Below are positions 24,201-32,443 of a stretch of DNA of 44,556 nt, piece by piece. The translations under genes were made by a program, and so were the position numbers. This DNA comes from a virus. Every line of letters begins with the position of its first letter. Positions within the stretch are counted from its first letter, which is position 1. The stretch lies in IMG/VR virus record IMGVR_UViG_3300027573_000056, positions 1 through 44,556 of that record; one strand, written 5' to 3'. Below the pieces are notes generated by a model that saw only the letters and a list, made by a program, of their open reading frames with translations, was not told where the DNA came from and did not search any database.

Positions 24201-25274
24201 AATCTGCTGCACACGTCCAGCGCGTTCCTTGGCTGTGAACTGCCAGCCGGTTGAGGTCTCCATCGGCACCACGGAATCGCGCGGCCACGTCTTCTCTGCG
24301 ACTGCGCGCCACCGCGCCAGTTCATCCTCGCGACTTGTGGACTGGCGCAAGATTTCCGCGCCGCGCGCCATCTCGTCAGCATCGACACCTGTGCCGCCCT
24401 CATAGGCACGACGGCGCAACTTCTCCGCAATCTCCTCGTAGAACTCACCCCAAGCCTGCTCCAACGTCTGCGGCTTCCCCGAGCGGTCGAGGTTAGGGAT
24501 ACCAGCCAACTGTCCACCGTTAATGGCATGGACGGTCGCGATATCGGGGTCGTCAGTGAAGTAGAGCCCTTGACCGAGGCGGGCACCGTGGTCTCCGCGC
24601 GTGAGCGAGAGATTCTCCACATCACCAACATCGCCTCGATAGAGCGTGACAGTGGGCTCATCGCGGAACGCTCGGATCGCGCCGATGTCCTCTGTCGCAA
24701 GACGGCGCAGTGTGGGTCGCGCCGCACCAGCAGCGCGCTGGGCGACGCGCGCCGCATCATCGGCCCTGCCCGCACCGGGGATGAGATTCAGCGGGTCGAG
24801 CGTGAACTCCGCAGCGAGGTTGCCGTAGTCCTGAAACGATGCACCGAACGGCGCTGGGTATCGCTCATCTGGCAGCGCCGCGATCGGGCCGAACTGGCGG
24901 AACGAATATGCACTTGGATCAGCGAATCCAACCTGCGCCGCATTGAGCGCGTCAGATGGGTCAGCGAGCGCACCCTTGAGCGCGCCCTGAGGTCGCGCAA
25001 GGTCTTCCAGCACCGTCCCGAAGCCAGCGCCAGTACCGGGCTGAACGCCCGCTACGGAACCAGTCGCAGGTGCATAGCCCTCGTCATAGGACGCACCGTA
25101 GCCAGCAGGAATCGGCGGCGGAGCAGGCGGGAGTGTTGCCATGCGCCACGAGGTAGCGTTAGGCGCGATGTCTGGCTCGTCGGCGGTCAGTTGCGAGTAG
25201 GGAGTAGCCGGTAGCGGGTCATAGCCCGCACGCGGGATATCGGCTAGGACATCCTCCTCTGTCAGTGATGTCAC
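21207..25274 (-). CDS. 1355-aa multidomain (polyvalent-type) protein with two ADP-ribosyltransferase-like domains
   Basis: Residues 1-190: Pro/Ala-rich with helices. Residues about 205-465: an ART-like domain (TLYRGDVG near 210, GQGLYFTDDPDIATVHA near 234-250, and a closing strand AYTFWDEQAIQRL near 448-460) in the pattern of ART domains found in phage polyvalent proteins. Residues about 597-686: a second ART-like domain (IRVYHATNPEAAAGIRRTG, LFFSTRPD, AVDIPIERL, FPESEAHF), with H607, S633/T634 and E667 as possible H-[ST]-E catalytic residues. Residues about 830-1280: a long helical, capsid-internal type region. The tail has repeated FGPP(P/Q). Size and position between portal and scaffold fit a virion protein ejected with the DNA, possibly acting on host proteins with NAD, as T4 Alt does. 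The C-terminal function is unknown. Confidence 0.7.
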   Translation of the reverse strand: MTSLTEEDVLADIPRAGYDPLPATPYSQLTADEPDIAPNATSWRMATLPPAPPPIPAGYGASYDEGYAPATGSVAGVQPGTGAGFGTVLEDLARPQGALKGALADPSDALNAAQVGFADPSAYSFRQFGPIAALPDERYPAPFGASFQDYGNLAAEFTLDPLNLIPGAGRADDAARVAQRAAGAARPTLRRLATEDIGAIRAFRDEPTVTLYRGDVGDVENLSLTRGDHGARLGQGLYFTDDPDIATVHAINGGQLAGIPNLDRSGKPQTLEQAWGEFYEEIAEKLRRRAYEGGTGVDADEMARGAEILRQSTSREDELARWRAVAEKTWPRDSVVPMETSTGWQFTAKERAGRVQQIQMPRSAMESVIPSTQSLSPEQLRKFLAALPADARAGVLQLTGENLRPDYTQLLAAFTKHYGVFRGQPMLRRALGDAGITGISYPYGVGRAYTFWDEQAIQRLQRGERVRSPLMEGGAPLTPDDIKALVARKQAEGLTPQQAMADPEVQPALGQVFAPDYNAIPEGPATAADTTAWMRNARNAEARAAEAVPEGLPAQAAGQAANRESLRAALASRGVRGDRAENVLDMVDDVSDLGAQITPDGTIRVYHATNPEAAAGIRRTGTMTGKEDGLFFSTRPDREITGYGSEVVAVDIPIERLELNDVFPESEAHFRLPLRRAGERVQVKVAPAQAAPEAPADPFASFKPMQGGEALPEARPTPVSKDRRQQLLDAARRLASEEKGNITFGGTPRPPQASGGAPSLPGMPERAAVDIGAPYRPTPSQPKTPIGLGAGIDQIRARSADIPGQPSGFTAPRGKPVSNAELDKTLSVSPGGINNAREIIRRWQTGNRAILDRIGNDRELIASVRSAITGDVKNSWLTAALHRKAILRSALEADGVVEEAARETAERAFNAELRSRFGSTVPDDIKQMIADTRGARSYEEDAIGGFDTLLQRAKNTMFGLGDVGVFGVQVLNNIRRGGVPLLAGGINRTLAGLHLPHIATEVADTQLPKRVQYALDGLHQGITASGARPEVGTMLSYLGRPGQALDTKYVIPLTDKLTKVQFENVLGTFRNLDHEGNLVMLRALGRDIQNPRVRAQAASNANTLSSFAEQALTAGRRKFEGRALTSPSMSRARVRSIVDMAKLITPRASVEQRIMAASMIASTYAIYATVGQWLNDQIGIGEMELDPSKLGFGVIKSRFTNDEGKNIMIDIVPQDSVERAFALSLRALQDPEVTALDAQRAWERVILGSGSLATRGVTAGAFRTGFEPGKGYSYGQLSPQGIAQSVLPIPPIGQNLMEGSSALELGLGEFGISAYPASGPTRSGTGFGPPPSSGGGTRFGPPPGGGAGPSFGPPQ

Positions 25275-25471
25275 TTCTTACGCAGCCTCGCGCCGTGCGC
25301 TCCAAGCCGATAGACCATCTGCGTGAACGTGGAGGGCAACTCGCCACGCTGCATCTTCATGGCGTCGATGCCCAGCAACTCGTCGGCTGAGTTCGCAACG
25401 CCCAGCTCGGGAAACTGCGCCTGTAGTCGCTGCTGCATTGCTTTCACCTGTGCACGCGGAGCACCTTGCAC
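25271..25471 (-). CDS. Small unknown protein, 66 aa
   Basis: The GTG start at 25471 lies one base after the stop of the 51-aa gene. The protein is a helical, Gln/Arg-rich sequence (PRAQVKAMQQRLQAQFPELG) with a basic end (RLGAHGARLRKK). Its stop overlaps the start of the 1355-aa gene. It may be an assembly or DNA-contact peptide. No family is recognised. Confidence 0.55.
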   Translation of the reverse strand: MQGAPRAQVKAMQQRLQAQFPELGVANSADELLGIDAMKMQRGELPSTFTQMVYRLGAHGARLRKK

Positions 25472-25472
25472 G

Positions 25473-25628
25473 CTACTTCTTCTTTCGCGCGTCGGGACTG
25501 TTGGCGTAGCGAGCCCGTACTGAGGCTTCAGCCTTGGCCTTCGAGGTGGAGTGCCCCACCTTCTCGCCCGTGCCCTTCTTCACAATGTCGACGCCCCCAC
25601 CCTTGGCCTTCTTGGTAGTCCACGGCAT
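25473..25628 (-). CDS. Small basic protein, 51 aa, common in phage structural clusters
   Basis: ATG 25628 shares its A with the stop codon of the transglycosylase gene (TAATG). The pattern MPW..., then KKGTGEKVGHSTSKAKAEA and RARYANS, ending in a Lys run, is seen in short basic phage proteins near portal and capsid genes. The strong positive charge suggests nucleic-acid contact. It is too short for a catalytic domain. Confidence 0.7.
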   Translation of the reverse strand: MPWTTKKAKGGGVDIVKKGTGEKVGHSTSKAKAEASVRARYANSPDARKKK

Positions 25629-27676
25629 TACGCAGTCCTCCTAATCGGTGCTTCCCCTACGCCTGCGGGCCGCCTGAGTGCAGCCTGACGCAAGTACGCG
25701 GCGGCGGGCAAGCCTGTCTCCTGTGCGTTAATCGCTGCCATCAACTGCGCCACGATCGGGTCGAAGCCCGGTGACGATGCGAACGTCGGCCCTGGGATCG
25801 CCATGCCCTGCCACGGCGTGTTCTGCTTGGCGATCTGCGTCGAGCGCGTCAGGAAGTCGGTCGCGAGGTTGCGGTCTGTGTCCGCGAAGGCGTCATTGGG
25901 CAGGTCGAAGATTCCGCCAGCCGCCATCTTCACGATGTTCTTGAGGTTGATGCCCAGCGCGCCCATCTGCTCCTCGTTGAACACGCGCGTCCGCCCGTCC
26001 GCGAGCGGCATCACGAGCTCAGGGCCCTTCTCGCCCGCGATGAACGCCTCGTCCTCGATGCCACCCTTGTCCTTGAGCGGCAGGTCGTTGTCTGGCCCCA
26101 TGAGCGCTTGGAGGTTGATGCCCGCGGTCGGATCGCCGTAAGGCCCCTGTGTGGGCGCCCACTGCGCGCCCGCCATGATCTCGTCGGCGTTGAGATTGAC
26201 CGGGCCCGGTAGCGGGGGCTGTCCGCCCTCGACCACGCCCGGTGTCGTGTAGCCCGGCGTGAGGTCGGGAGGCCCAGCCTGCATCGTGCCCTGCGGTGAC
26301 TGCGTGAGTGCGCCGAGGTTGATGCCAGATGGTGACGTTGGGCCGGTGTACTGGATCTGCTCGGCCGGCGTGGTGAGGTCGGAACGCAGCCGCAGCATGT
26401 TCTCCAGCGGCGCGAGGCTCTCAGGCGTGCGCATGTCACCAGCCACGTCCTGCCCCCAGCCTGAGTTGGCGAGCCTCAGTGAGGCGTACATGCCGCGGTC
26501 GCCGGGATCCATCGCGGCCTGCGAGATGTCGCGGTTGACGGCCTGCAACCGATCTTGACGGCGTTCCTCGAGGGCGCGGTTCGCCTGGTCGATCGCGAAG
26601 CGGGCCTGCGAGATGTCCATCTCTTGCCCGAAGATTTGCGCCTGTGTGGCGCGTGCTTCTTGATGACGCCCGATCTCCATCTCGTAGGCGTGCTTGTCCT
26701 TGAGGAACGCGAGGTTCTGCTGCTTGAGCGCGAGGTCGGCCATGCCCATCTGCAACTTGATGGCCTCGTACGGGTCTTCGGCCTCGGTGGCGCGCGGCGC
26801 AGTCGCGATGGGACGGCCCGAGGCGTCGTAGCGCGTCTGCCCGCCTGAGAGCGTGAATCCGCCGCCAGCGGTCGACCCAACCTCCTGCGGAATGCCCTGT
26901 GCCTGCTTCCACGTGCCGTCCGGTTGGCGCTCCCAGAACAAGCCACCTGACTCGACGCGCGGTGGCGCTGCGCCTCCACTGGCCGTCGAGTCCGGGTTTG
27001 GTGGCGCTGGCGGGACGTACTTGTCACCCTCCCAGTAGCCCAACTGCAACTGGAAGGCCCGCGACTCGGGGTACGTCTTGCCATCAGGCCCGCGCCACTG
27101 CGCCCCCTCTAAACCTGTCCCTGAGACCCATGTATAACCCGCGTCAAGTAGGTACTTGCGCCGCTCCTCGCCAGTCCACGTTGACGGGTTGTACGGGTCT
27201 TTGCCTTCCGGCGTCGTCGGAGCGCCGTTTCCACCAGTAAGGAAGTCCCAGATATTCCCACCGATATCACCTAGGTCGAACTCAGGCATCGAACCACCAC
27301 CTTGCGTGCCACCGAGGATCGTGGACACATACTGCTGCGTTTCCGCGAAAGGCGGCACGCCGCCGTACTGCTGCACCGCGCCCGGCCCCGCGTTGTAAGC
27401 CGCGAGCGCCTTGGCATAGTCACCGTCGAACATCTCCAGGTTGGCGGCCATGAGCGCCGCGCCAGCATAGAGCGATGCGATCGGGTCGTTGGGGTCGATG
27501 CCCATGCCAGCCGCCGTCTGCGGCATGAACTGGGCGATGCCAGTCGCGCCCGCTGGTGACGTGCGCCCAACCTGAAAGCCCGACTCCTGCATGATCTGGT
27601 TGAGGTAGATCTGCGGGTCGATGCCGTACGCCTCGGCAGCAGCGATCGCGACCGGGGCATACTGCGCGACGGTCAT
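25628..27676 (-). CDS. Virion lytic transglycosylase (SLT domain), 682 aa
   Basis: The start is ATG 27676, overlapping the upstream stop; the longer frame is a shadow. Residues 1 to about 120 are a lysozyme-like transglycosylase domain: catalytic glutamate in IMQESGF (about E31), GATGIAQFMP, and AYNAGPGAVQQYGG. It should cut peptidoglycan locally during DNA entry. The middle is Gly/Pro-rich with a long helical segment (DLALKQQNLAFLKDKHAYEM). Near the end, AGEKGPELVMPLADGRTRV is a motif common at the end of tape-measure proteins, which is unusual here and may mark an ejected or tail-lumen protein. Confidence 0.8.
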   Translation of the reverse strand: MTVAQYAPVAIAAAEAYGIDPQIYLNQIMQESGFQVGRTSPAGATGIAQFMPQTAAGMGIDPNDPIASLYAGAALMAANLEMFDGDYAKALAAYNAGPGAVQQYGGVPPFAETQQYVSTILGGTQGGGSMPEFDLGDIGGNIWDFLTGGNGAPTTPEGKDPYNPSTWTGEERRKYLLDAGYTWVSGTGLEGAQWRGPDGKTYPESRAFQLQLGYWEGDKYVPPAPPNPDSTASGGAAPPRVESGGLFWERQPDGTWKQAQGIPQEVGSTAGGGFTLSGGQTRYDASGRPIATAPRATEAEDPYEAIKLQMGMADLALKQQNLAFLKDKHAYEMEIGRHQEARATQAQIFGQEMDISQARFAIDQANRALEERRQDRLQAVNRDISQAAMDPGDRGMYASLRLANSGWGQDVAGDMRTPESLAPLENMLRLRSDLTTPAEQIQYTGPTSPSGINLGALTQSPQGTMQAGPPDLTPGYTTPGVVEGGQPPLPGPVNLNADEIMAGAQWAPTQGPYGDPTAGINLQALMGPDNDLPLKDKGGIEDEAFIAGEKGPELVMPLADGRTRVFNEEQMGALGINLKNIVKMAAGGIFDLPNDAFADTDRNLATDFLTRSTQIAKQNTPWQGMAIPGPTFASSPGFDPIVAQLMAAINAQETGLPAAAYLRQAALRRPAGVGEAPIRRTA

Positions 27677-27912
27677 CGCTTCATCTTCCGACGTGCGCGT
27701 TTCGTCGCCTTCTCGTCGCGGTAGGCGCGCAATTCCACGCGGTAACGCTTGCGCGGCAGCCGTTCCTCGATGGTGTAGTAGCCCTTGCGATCCTCTGCGC
27801 CAGCGCGCAACACGCGGAAGTCGATGCGATGCACGAGCCCGCAGTCGCAGCACTCCATCAGGTAGCCGCGCATCCGCGGCGTGACGCGCTCACCATCAAG
27901 CACCTGCTTCAT
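27673..27912 (-). CDS. Small zinc-ribbon-like basic protein, 79 aa
   Basis: MECCDCGLVHRIDFRV is a short knuckle that recurs in small phage proteins next to the portal. The rest is a beta strand segment and a strongly basic tail (EKATKRARRKMKR). The stop overlaps the transglycosylase start. A nucleic-acid contact is plausible, but no partner is known. Confidence 0.65.
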   Translation of the reverse strand: MKQVLDGERVTPRMRGYLMECCDCGLVHRIDFRVLRAGAEDRKGYYTIEERLPRKRYRVELRAYRDEKATKRARRKMKR

Positions 27913-28205
27913 ACGCCACGCTCCAATGGACTCGTGCCGATGTCCTCGATGAACTGTCTGACCTTACGCTCGTACCAAGGCGCGCTGTACGCCTCACACA
28001 CCATCCGCAGTGCGTCCATCACGCCGCGTTGCGAGTAGTCCACAAACTCCCCAATGCGCTGCCCGCGTGTGTACTTCACGTCGCCGTAGGTGCCACCGTC
28101 CATGTCCAACGTCTCGCCGTAGATCGCCTGCATGAGCGCCACCGTCTCAGTGACGAACTGCTCCTGTACGGCGTCGAGCATGTCGATGAACGGTGGGTTA
28201 GGCAT
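27909..28205 (-). CDS. Unknown protein, 98 aa
   Basis: A helical acidic sequence (MLDAVQEQFVTETVALMQAIYG) with a second helical half (RGVMDALRMVCEAYSAPWYERK). It has no cysteine pairs or membrane segment. It lies between two small genes that separate portal and transglycosylase, with a four-base overlap downstream. Function is unknown. Confidence 0.6.
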   Translation of the reverse strand: MPNPPFIDMLDAVQEQFVTETVALMQAIYGETLDMDGGTYGDVKYTRGQRIGEFVDYSQRGVMDALRMVCEAYSAPWYERKVRQFIEDIGTSPLERGV

Positions 28206-28436
28206 CTAGGCTGCTCCACGCCTGACGATGCGCCAATCATCTGCGTACTCACGCCATGGCGGCAGCACCGGGATGAATGTCCCGACCTGTTCAGGTCCGA
28301 ATCGCTCGTACCACTCCTCATCGCTCATACCGCGCGTTGCGATTACGTGGCACGTCCCGACGCGCTCCACATACGTCACGCCGTCATGGATGAATGACGG
28401 GTGCTCGTGGCCCCGCTCGCATGTAACCGTGTTCAT
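28206..28436 (-). CDS. Small Cys/His protein, 76 aa
   Basis: The N-terminus has a CERGHEHPSF motif and later GTCHVIATRG, which may form a small metal site. The rest is aromatic (WYERFGPEQVGTFIPVL). ATG 28436 overlaps the portal stop (ATGA). No known family is recognised. Confidence 0.55.
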   Translation of the reverse strand: MNTVTCERGHEHPSFIHDGVTYVERVGTCHVIATRGMSDEEWYERFGPEQVGTFIPVLPPWREYADDWRIVRRGAA

Positions 28437-30598
28437 ACTGGCACTCCTGCCATCCCCGGCGCGCGTGATCCCAACTGGCCTTGAAGCGTCGGTGCCATGC
28501 CCATGCCGGGCTGCCTCATGCCTACCTCGACCGGGACGTTACCGGGCTGCTGCTGTGGTGGCCCACCGGGGGCAGCGGGTGACTGTTGCTCCCCGGTGGG
28601 TGCCTGCGATTGTGGCACCATCGAAGCCATCTGCGCCTGCATCGCCATCTGCTCGGCCGTGGCGATCGCGAAGTTCTGCGACTGCCGAATCATCTGCGCC
28701 GTGATCTGGCCCTGCGCCGCAAGGTACGCGTTGTGCAAGGCGGAGCCGGGCATGATCTTGTCTGACGCCCCGTACAGGTAGAGCTGCTTCATGGCCTGGA
28801 CGTGCATGTCGATCTCTGCCTGTCGCGGGTCTTGCACCTTCGCGTAGGACTCGAAGTACTCGCGGTCGTTGATGAGCCCCTGTGCGCGCTTCTCCATCCC
28901 CAACTGCTCCCACACGAGCCGCGCCTGCGGGTCTGCGATCTCCTGGTTGACAAGGATGGAGTCGGTGAGGTCTTCGGGGTCGAACTCGACCAGCGCCCTG
29001 AGCGGCCGTGAATCGCTCTTGAAGTTCGCGAGCGGGTAGAAGTACAGCGTCTCGTCCAACTGGCGCAGCCAGCCGTGACACATCAGCATCACTTCTTCAG
29101 CACCGCGGGCCTGGTTGTCGACGGGCTGCTCTAAGTTCTGGTGCGACTGCTCGATCATCAGCTGCGCGTGCCATGCGGCCTCGCTTGTGCCGCCCTGCCC
29201 CTGCGCGGCCGGCGCGGGCATCGCCATCGCTAGTTGTTCGAGGTAGAGCTTCAGCAGCTCGTCCGAATCAGCCGTCTCGATCGTCAACTGGCGCAGCGTG
29301 CCGGGATAGGCCGCCGCTTCCTTCGGGTCGAGACCCGGCACTGTCTCATTCGAGAGCAGCAGCGGCTCGCCGTCCTCGCCGCGGAGGATCGTGCCGTCCT
29401 TCATCTCCACCACCCAGCGCGGCGTGAGGTTGATCGCGGTGGCGTTGCTTCTCAGGCTCTCGATCTGGTTGATGAGCGGCACGTACGCCATCACCTGCGA
29501 CAGCGGTGTAGCGAACTCCATGCCGGGGATGTCGGTGTCGGTGCGCATGAACGGCACTTCCACGATCGGCACCGCGGGCACGCCTCGCACCATGCAGCCG
29601 TGATTACCACGCCACACGATCTTGCCGCCGTCCACGCTCGACCCACCCGGCACGATCATCACGATGAGCTCAGTGCGGTTGAAGAACTTGACGAGCGAGT
29701 ACGTCGAGCCGAGCGTCCCGCCCTCGGGCGGCTCGCCAGTCGTGATGCCACCGTCGATCGCGCCATTCTTGTTCAAGAACAGCCCGTATTGCTCTTGCAG
29801 TTCCGGTGGGGTGAGAGCGCGCTTCGCCGCACTGACCGCCAGCGGAGAACCGGGCGCTAATGAGTGGGCCGGTATGACCTCGGTGATGCACGCCCACTTG
29901 ATGCCGTCCGCGTCGCGCTCTCTAAGCACCATGTCACGCGGATACGCCTTCAACACGAAGAGGCTTTTGCCGTCCTCGGCGTTCTTGCGCATCGCAGCCT
30001 TGCGTCTGGCCGCCCACACATCGCCCGGCTCCGCATACATCACCTTGCCGTGGACGGTCGTACGCTTGCTAGGACTGAGCTTGCCCAGCTTCGCCATCAT
30101 GGCCGCTTCGTCTGAGTCCTCGATATAGATGCGGTCGGGCAATCCGAATGTGGCATCCCGTGGCATGACGTGGAGATAGCCAACCCCGCCCGTGGTCTGC
30201 GCCCACGCACACGCGCGCTGCGCCTCAGCCCCGCCCATTGCCTCCCACAACTCCGCGTTGAGCCGTTCCTGCTTCGCCGCGGTCTTGTCCACCATGACGT
30301 GCAGCTCGTCCTTCTCGGACAAGGGCGTCACCTTGAAGTCGGGACGGTTGCCGGCGATGCGTGAGACGTAGTGCTGCGTGGCCTGCATCGGTGCGTCCGA
30401 CATGGCCTTGAACGTGAGTTGCGACTCGTGCCACGGCGGCGGGATGAGCGTCCCCACCTCGGAGTCCGTAACGGCCAACTGCGTGCGGTTCACGAGCGCG
30501 CGCCAGATGCGCACCCGCTGGTTCACCTCGGCATAGCGACTGTTCGCGTCGCTGATCAACTCCTGGATGACGCGCTCCGACAGCAGCATCTCAGCCAT
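28433..30598 (-). CDS. Portal protein, 721 aa
   Basis: This fits a podovirus-type portal in length and layout: a helical N-terminus (LLSERVIQELISDANSRY), alternating beta-rich wing region, and a central region with DTDIPGMEFATPLSQVMAYVP and INQIESLRSNATAI as in many portals. A long helical part follows (AEEVMLMCHGWLRQLDETLYF), then a Gln/Met/Pro-rich C-terminus. It forms the dodecameric ring through which DNA enters and leaves the capsid. It lies between terminase and the ejection proteins; its stop couples to the next gene. Confidence 0.85.
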   Translation of the reverse strand: MAEMLLSERVIQELISDANSRYAEVNQRVRIWRALVNRTQLAVTDSEVGTLIPPPWHESQLTFKAMSDAPMQATQHYVSRIAGNRPDFKVTPLSEKDELHVMVDKTAAKQERLNAELWEAMGGAEAQRACAWAQTTGGVGYLHVMPRDATFGLPDRIYIEDSDEAAMMAKLGKLSPSKRTTVHGKVMYAEPGDVWAARRKAAMRKNAEDGKSLFVLKAYPRDMVLRERDADGIKWACITEVIPAHSLAPGSPLAVSAAKRALTPPELQEQYGLFLNKNGAIDGGITTGEPPEGGTLGSTYSLVKFFNRTELIVMIVPGGSSVDGGKIVWRGNHGCMVRGVPAVPIVEVPFMRTDTDIPGMEFATPLSQVMAYVPLINQIESLRSNATAINLTPRWVVEMKDGTILRGEDGEPLLLSNETVPGLDPKEAAAYPGTLRQLTIETADSDELLKLYLEQLAMAMPAPAAQGQGGTSEAAWHAQLMIEQSHQNLEQPVDNQARGAEEVMLMCHGWLRQLDETLYFYPLANFKSDSRPLRALVEFDPEDLTDSILVNQEIADPQARLVWEQLGMEKRAQGLINDREYFESYAKVQDPRQAEIDMHVQAMKQLYLYGASDKIMPGSALHNAYLAAQGQITAQMIRQSQNFAIATAEQMAMQAQMASMVPQSQAPTGEQQSPAAPGGPPQQQPGNVPVEVGMRQPGMGMAPTLQGQLGSRAPGMAGVPV

Positions 30599-30767
30599 CT
30601 ACGAGCGCCTTGCTTAATCGCAGCGTTTCCATGTGGTCACGGATGAGCGCGAGGCGTTCTAGCCAGTAGTCCCACGCGCCTTCTTCGTCGCCCATCGCCA
30701 CGATCATCGCGCGCTTCAAGTCCGAGACATCCAAGAACTGGATGAGCAAGCGGTCTTTCTCAGTCAT
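30591..30767 (-). CDS. Small protein upstream of portal, 58 aa
   Basis: I choose ATG 30767, but a TTG 12 codons earlier (30803) is possible. The sequence is helical and acidic (MTEKDRLLIQFLDVSDLKRAM, in part, then DYWLERLALIRDHMETLRL). The end overlaps the portal start by eight bases, so the two are likely co-translated. It may regulate portal synthesis or be a minor assembly factor. No family is recognised. Confidence 0.55.
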   Translation of the reverse strand: MTEKDRLLIQFLDVSDLKRAMIVAMGDEEGAWDYWLERLALIRDHMETLRLSKALVDG

Positions 30768-30848
30768 GTCGCGTTCCCATGACGGAACGTAGTCCTCAAC
30801 CAAGAGCCCTGCCCGTTCGTAGATGCATGACGGAGTGCATCAGCCCCA

Positions 30849-31046
30849 CTACAGACCTAGTCCTTTGTAGAAAGCCCATCCCAGCCCATAGGCGGCTGTC
30901 CCGACAGCGAGGCAGGCACCTAGTCCTATTACGCCATATTCACGTGTCACGCCGAAGATGAGCGCGCCTAGAGCTCCAAAGATGAGCAGCAACATGAAGC
31001 CCCACAACAACCGCGCTATGTGATCGCCTATCCCGGTTATCGTCAT
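30849..31046 (-). CDS. Small membrane protein between terminase and portal, 65 aa
   Basis: ATG 31046 overlaps the terminase stop (ATGA). Two hydrophobic helices (LLWGFMLLLIFGALGALIFG and VIGLGACLAVGTAAYGLGW) are separated by a short polar loop. A membrane protein in the packaging cluster is unexpected and could be a second holin-type or superinfection-exclusion protein. Function is not shown by sequence. Confidence 0.65.
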   Translation of the reverse strand: MTITGIGDHIARLLWGFMLLLIFGALGALIFGVTREYGVIGLGACLAVGTAAYGLGWAFYKGLGL

Positions 31047-32443
31047 ACGGCAATCCTCGCGAGCGGCTTCCCTGCGAGTGACAACTTCGGTAACGCGGGC
31101 CCAGGATCGTGCAGCATCGCCATGATCTCCATGACCGCGTATCTCCTCGCGTCCTGCGCGTCCGCGTGGTGGTCGACGGGCGTCTTGGTCGCGTACCGCG
31201 TCTTGTCGTTTGGGTCGACCGCATCCCGCCACCGGTAGCCGGGAAACTCCGCGATAGAGTTAACACACGACGGGTCGATAGTCAGACGGTCGTTCTCTAA
31301 GAGCGTGGCCGTGAGGTTGAAGCCGTCCTTGCGCGAGTTGTTGGCCGCGTGCGCGGGCAGCCCGAACTGGCTCACGAGCGTAGCTGTGACTGTCGCCTGT
31401 TCGGGTGGACACTCGATCGCGTCGCAGTTGTAGTGGCTCAGGAACCCCCCGATTTCTTCGACGGGTACTGGGCCACGGCGATAAAACTCCCCGTATTGGT
31501 GGACGTGGTGATTTGCATCGAGACCGAGGATGACCACTGCCGTAGGGTCGCCCCCACCAAGGTCGACACCGGCAACGATGCGCCTGCATTGAACCAAGGG
31601 CACTTTCTCACTTCGGACATGCTTCGCCTCATTCCACATCGGGTACACGAGCCCGCTTCTCGCTACGAACGCCTGCGCGTCGGTGTCGGCATAGTAGGCA
31701 TCGAACTCCTCGGGCAGCCCTTCGTACGCCTGCCGCTCACGCTCCAGCCATGCCCGGTCGCGCCCTGGTCGCACGCTCCACGGGATGAACCGCGCCGTGT
31801 AGCCGGTCTCACCGCGCTTTGAGGCCCAGTAGACCAGCGGGAACCAGCCGTTAGGGCCTAAGCCTGGGTCTGCCGTGGAGAGCGCTATGAACTGCCCGCC
31901 AGCGGAAATCGTGGGGCGGATGGCGGCGTAGTTCTGCGCCGCGTAGGGGTGGAAGTGGGCCTCGTCCATGATCACGACCTGGAACGTGAAGGACACGCCC
32001 GCGTCAGGCGTCGATGGGAACGCCATCACCTTGCCACCTGACGGATACGTGATGTCGTCCACCCGGATCGTGGCCCCCACCTGCATCCACTCTGGCAGAT
32101 GCGTCTCCACGAACGCGGTCTTGGCTAAGAGTTCTCTCGCCTCGAGTTGGCCCTTGGAGATGAGCGCCACCATCGCCCCGTTACGGGCCTTCCAGTCGGC
32201 ATAGGCCGCCACCAGCCACGAGTAGCCCAACTGCCTGTCCTTGAGGTCGATCTCCGAGGCCCCAGAGGCCCACGCCTGAGCCTGCTCGATGAGGTACGGC
32301 CACGGCTGCCACTTGGTCACCACCGGGTTCAGCGGGTCGTCTGAGCGGAGCTTCACGAAGTCGAGGAAGTCGATGAAGTTGCGCCGGCACAACTCCTCGG
32401 TCGCGAGCATCGCGAAGGCACGCTCCTTGGTGAGCGTGGTCAC
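31043..32443 (-). CDS. terL: Terminase large subunit, 466 aa
   Basis: This is the DNA-packaging motor and headful or cos nuclease. The N-terminal ATPase has a Walker A-like region (KDRQLGYSW at about 68-76, a variant without the usual GKT), adenine-contact residues upstream (KWQPWPYLIEQ) and Walker B VVIMDE at about 155-160. The nuclease domain begins near 288 with AGVDLGGGDPTAV (acidic residue D291) and ends with ADAQDARRYAV. Length is normal. The GTG start overlaps the preceding gene by four bases. The TerS-like gene lies upstream, separated by one unusual DNA-binding-like gene. Confidence 0.9.
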   Translation of the reverse strand: MTTLTKERAFAMLATEELCRRNFIDFLDFVKLRSDDPLNPVVTKWQPWPYLIEQAQAWASGASEIDLKDRQLGYSWLVAAYADWKARNGAMVALISKGQLEARELLAKTAFVETHLPEWMQVGATIRVDDITYPSGGKVMAFPSTPDAGVSFTFQVVIMDEAHFHPYAAQNYAAIRPTISAGGQFIALSTADPGLGPNGWFPLVYWASKRGETGYTARFIPWSVRPGRDRAWLERERQAYEGLPEEFDAYYADTDAQAFVARSGLVYPMWNEAKHVRSEKVPLVQCRRIVAGVDLGGGDPTAVVILGLDANHHVHQYGEFYRRGPVPVEEIGGFLSHYNCDAIECPPEQATVTATLVSQFGLPAHAANNSRKDGFNLTATLLENDRLTIDPSCVNSIAEFPGYRWRDAVDPNDKTRYATKTPVDHHADAQDARRYAVMEIMAMLHDPGPALPKLSLAGKPLARIAV

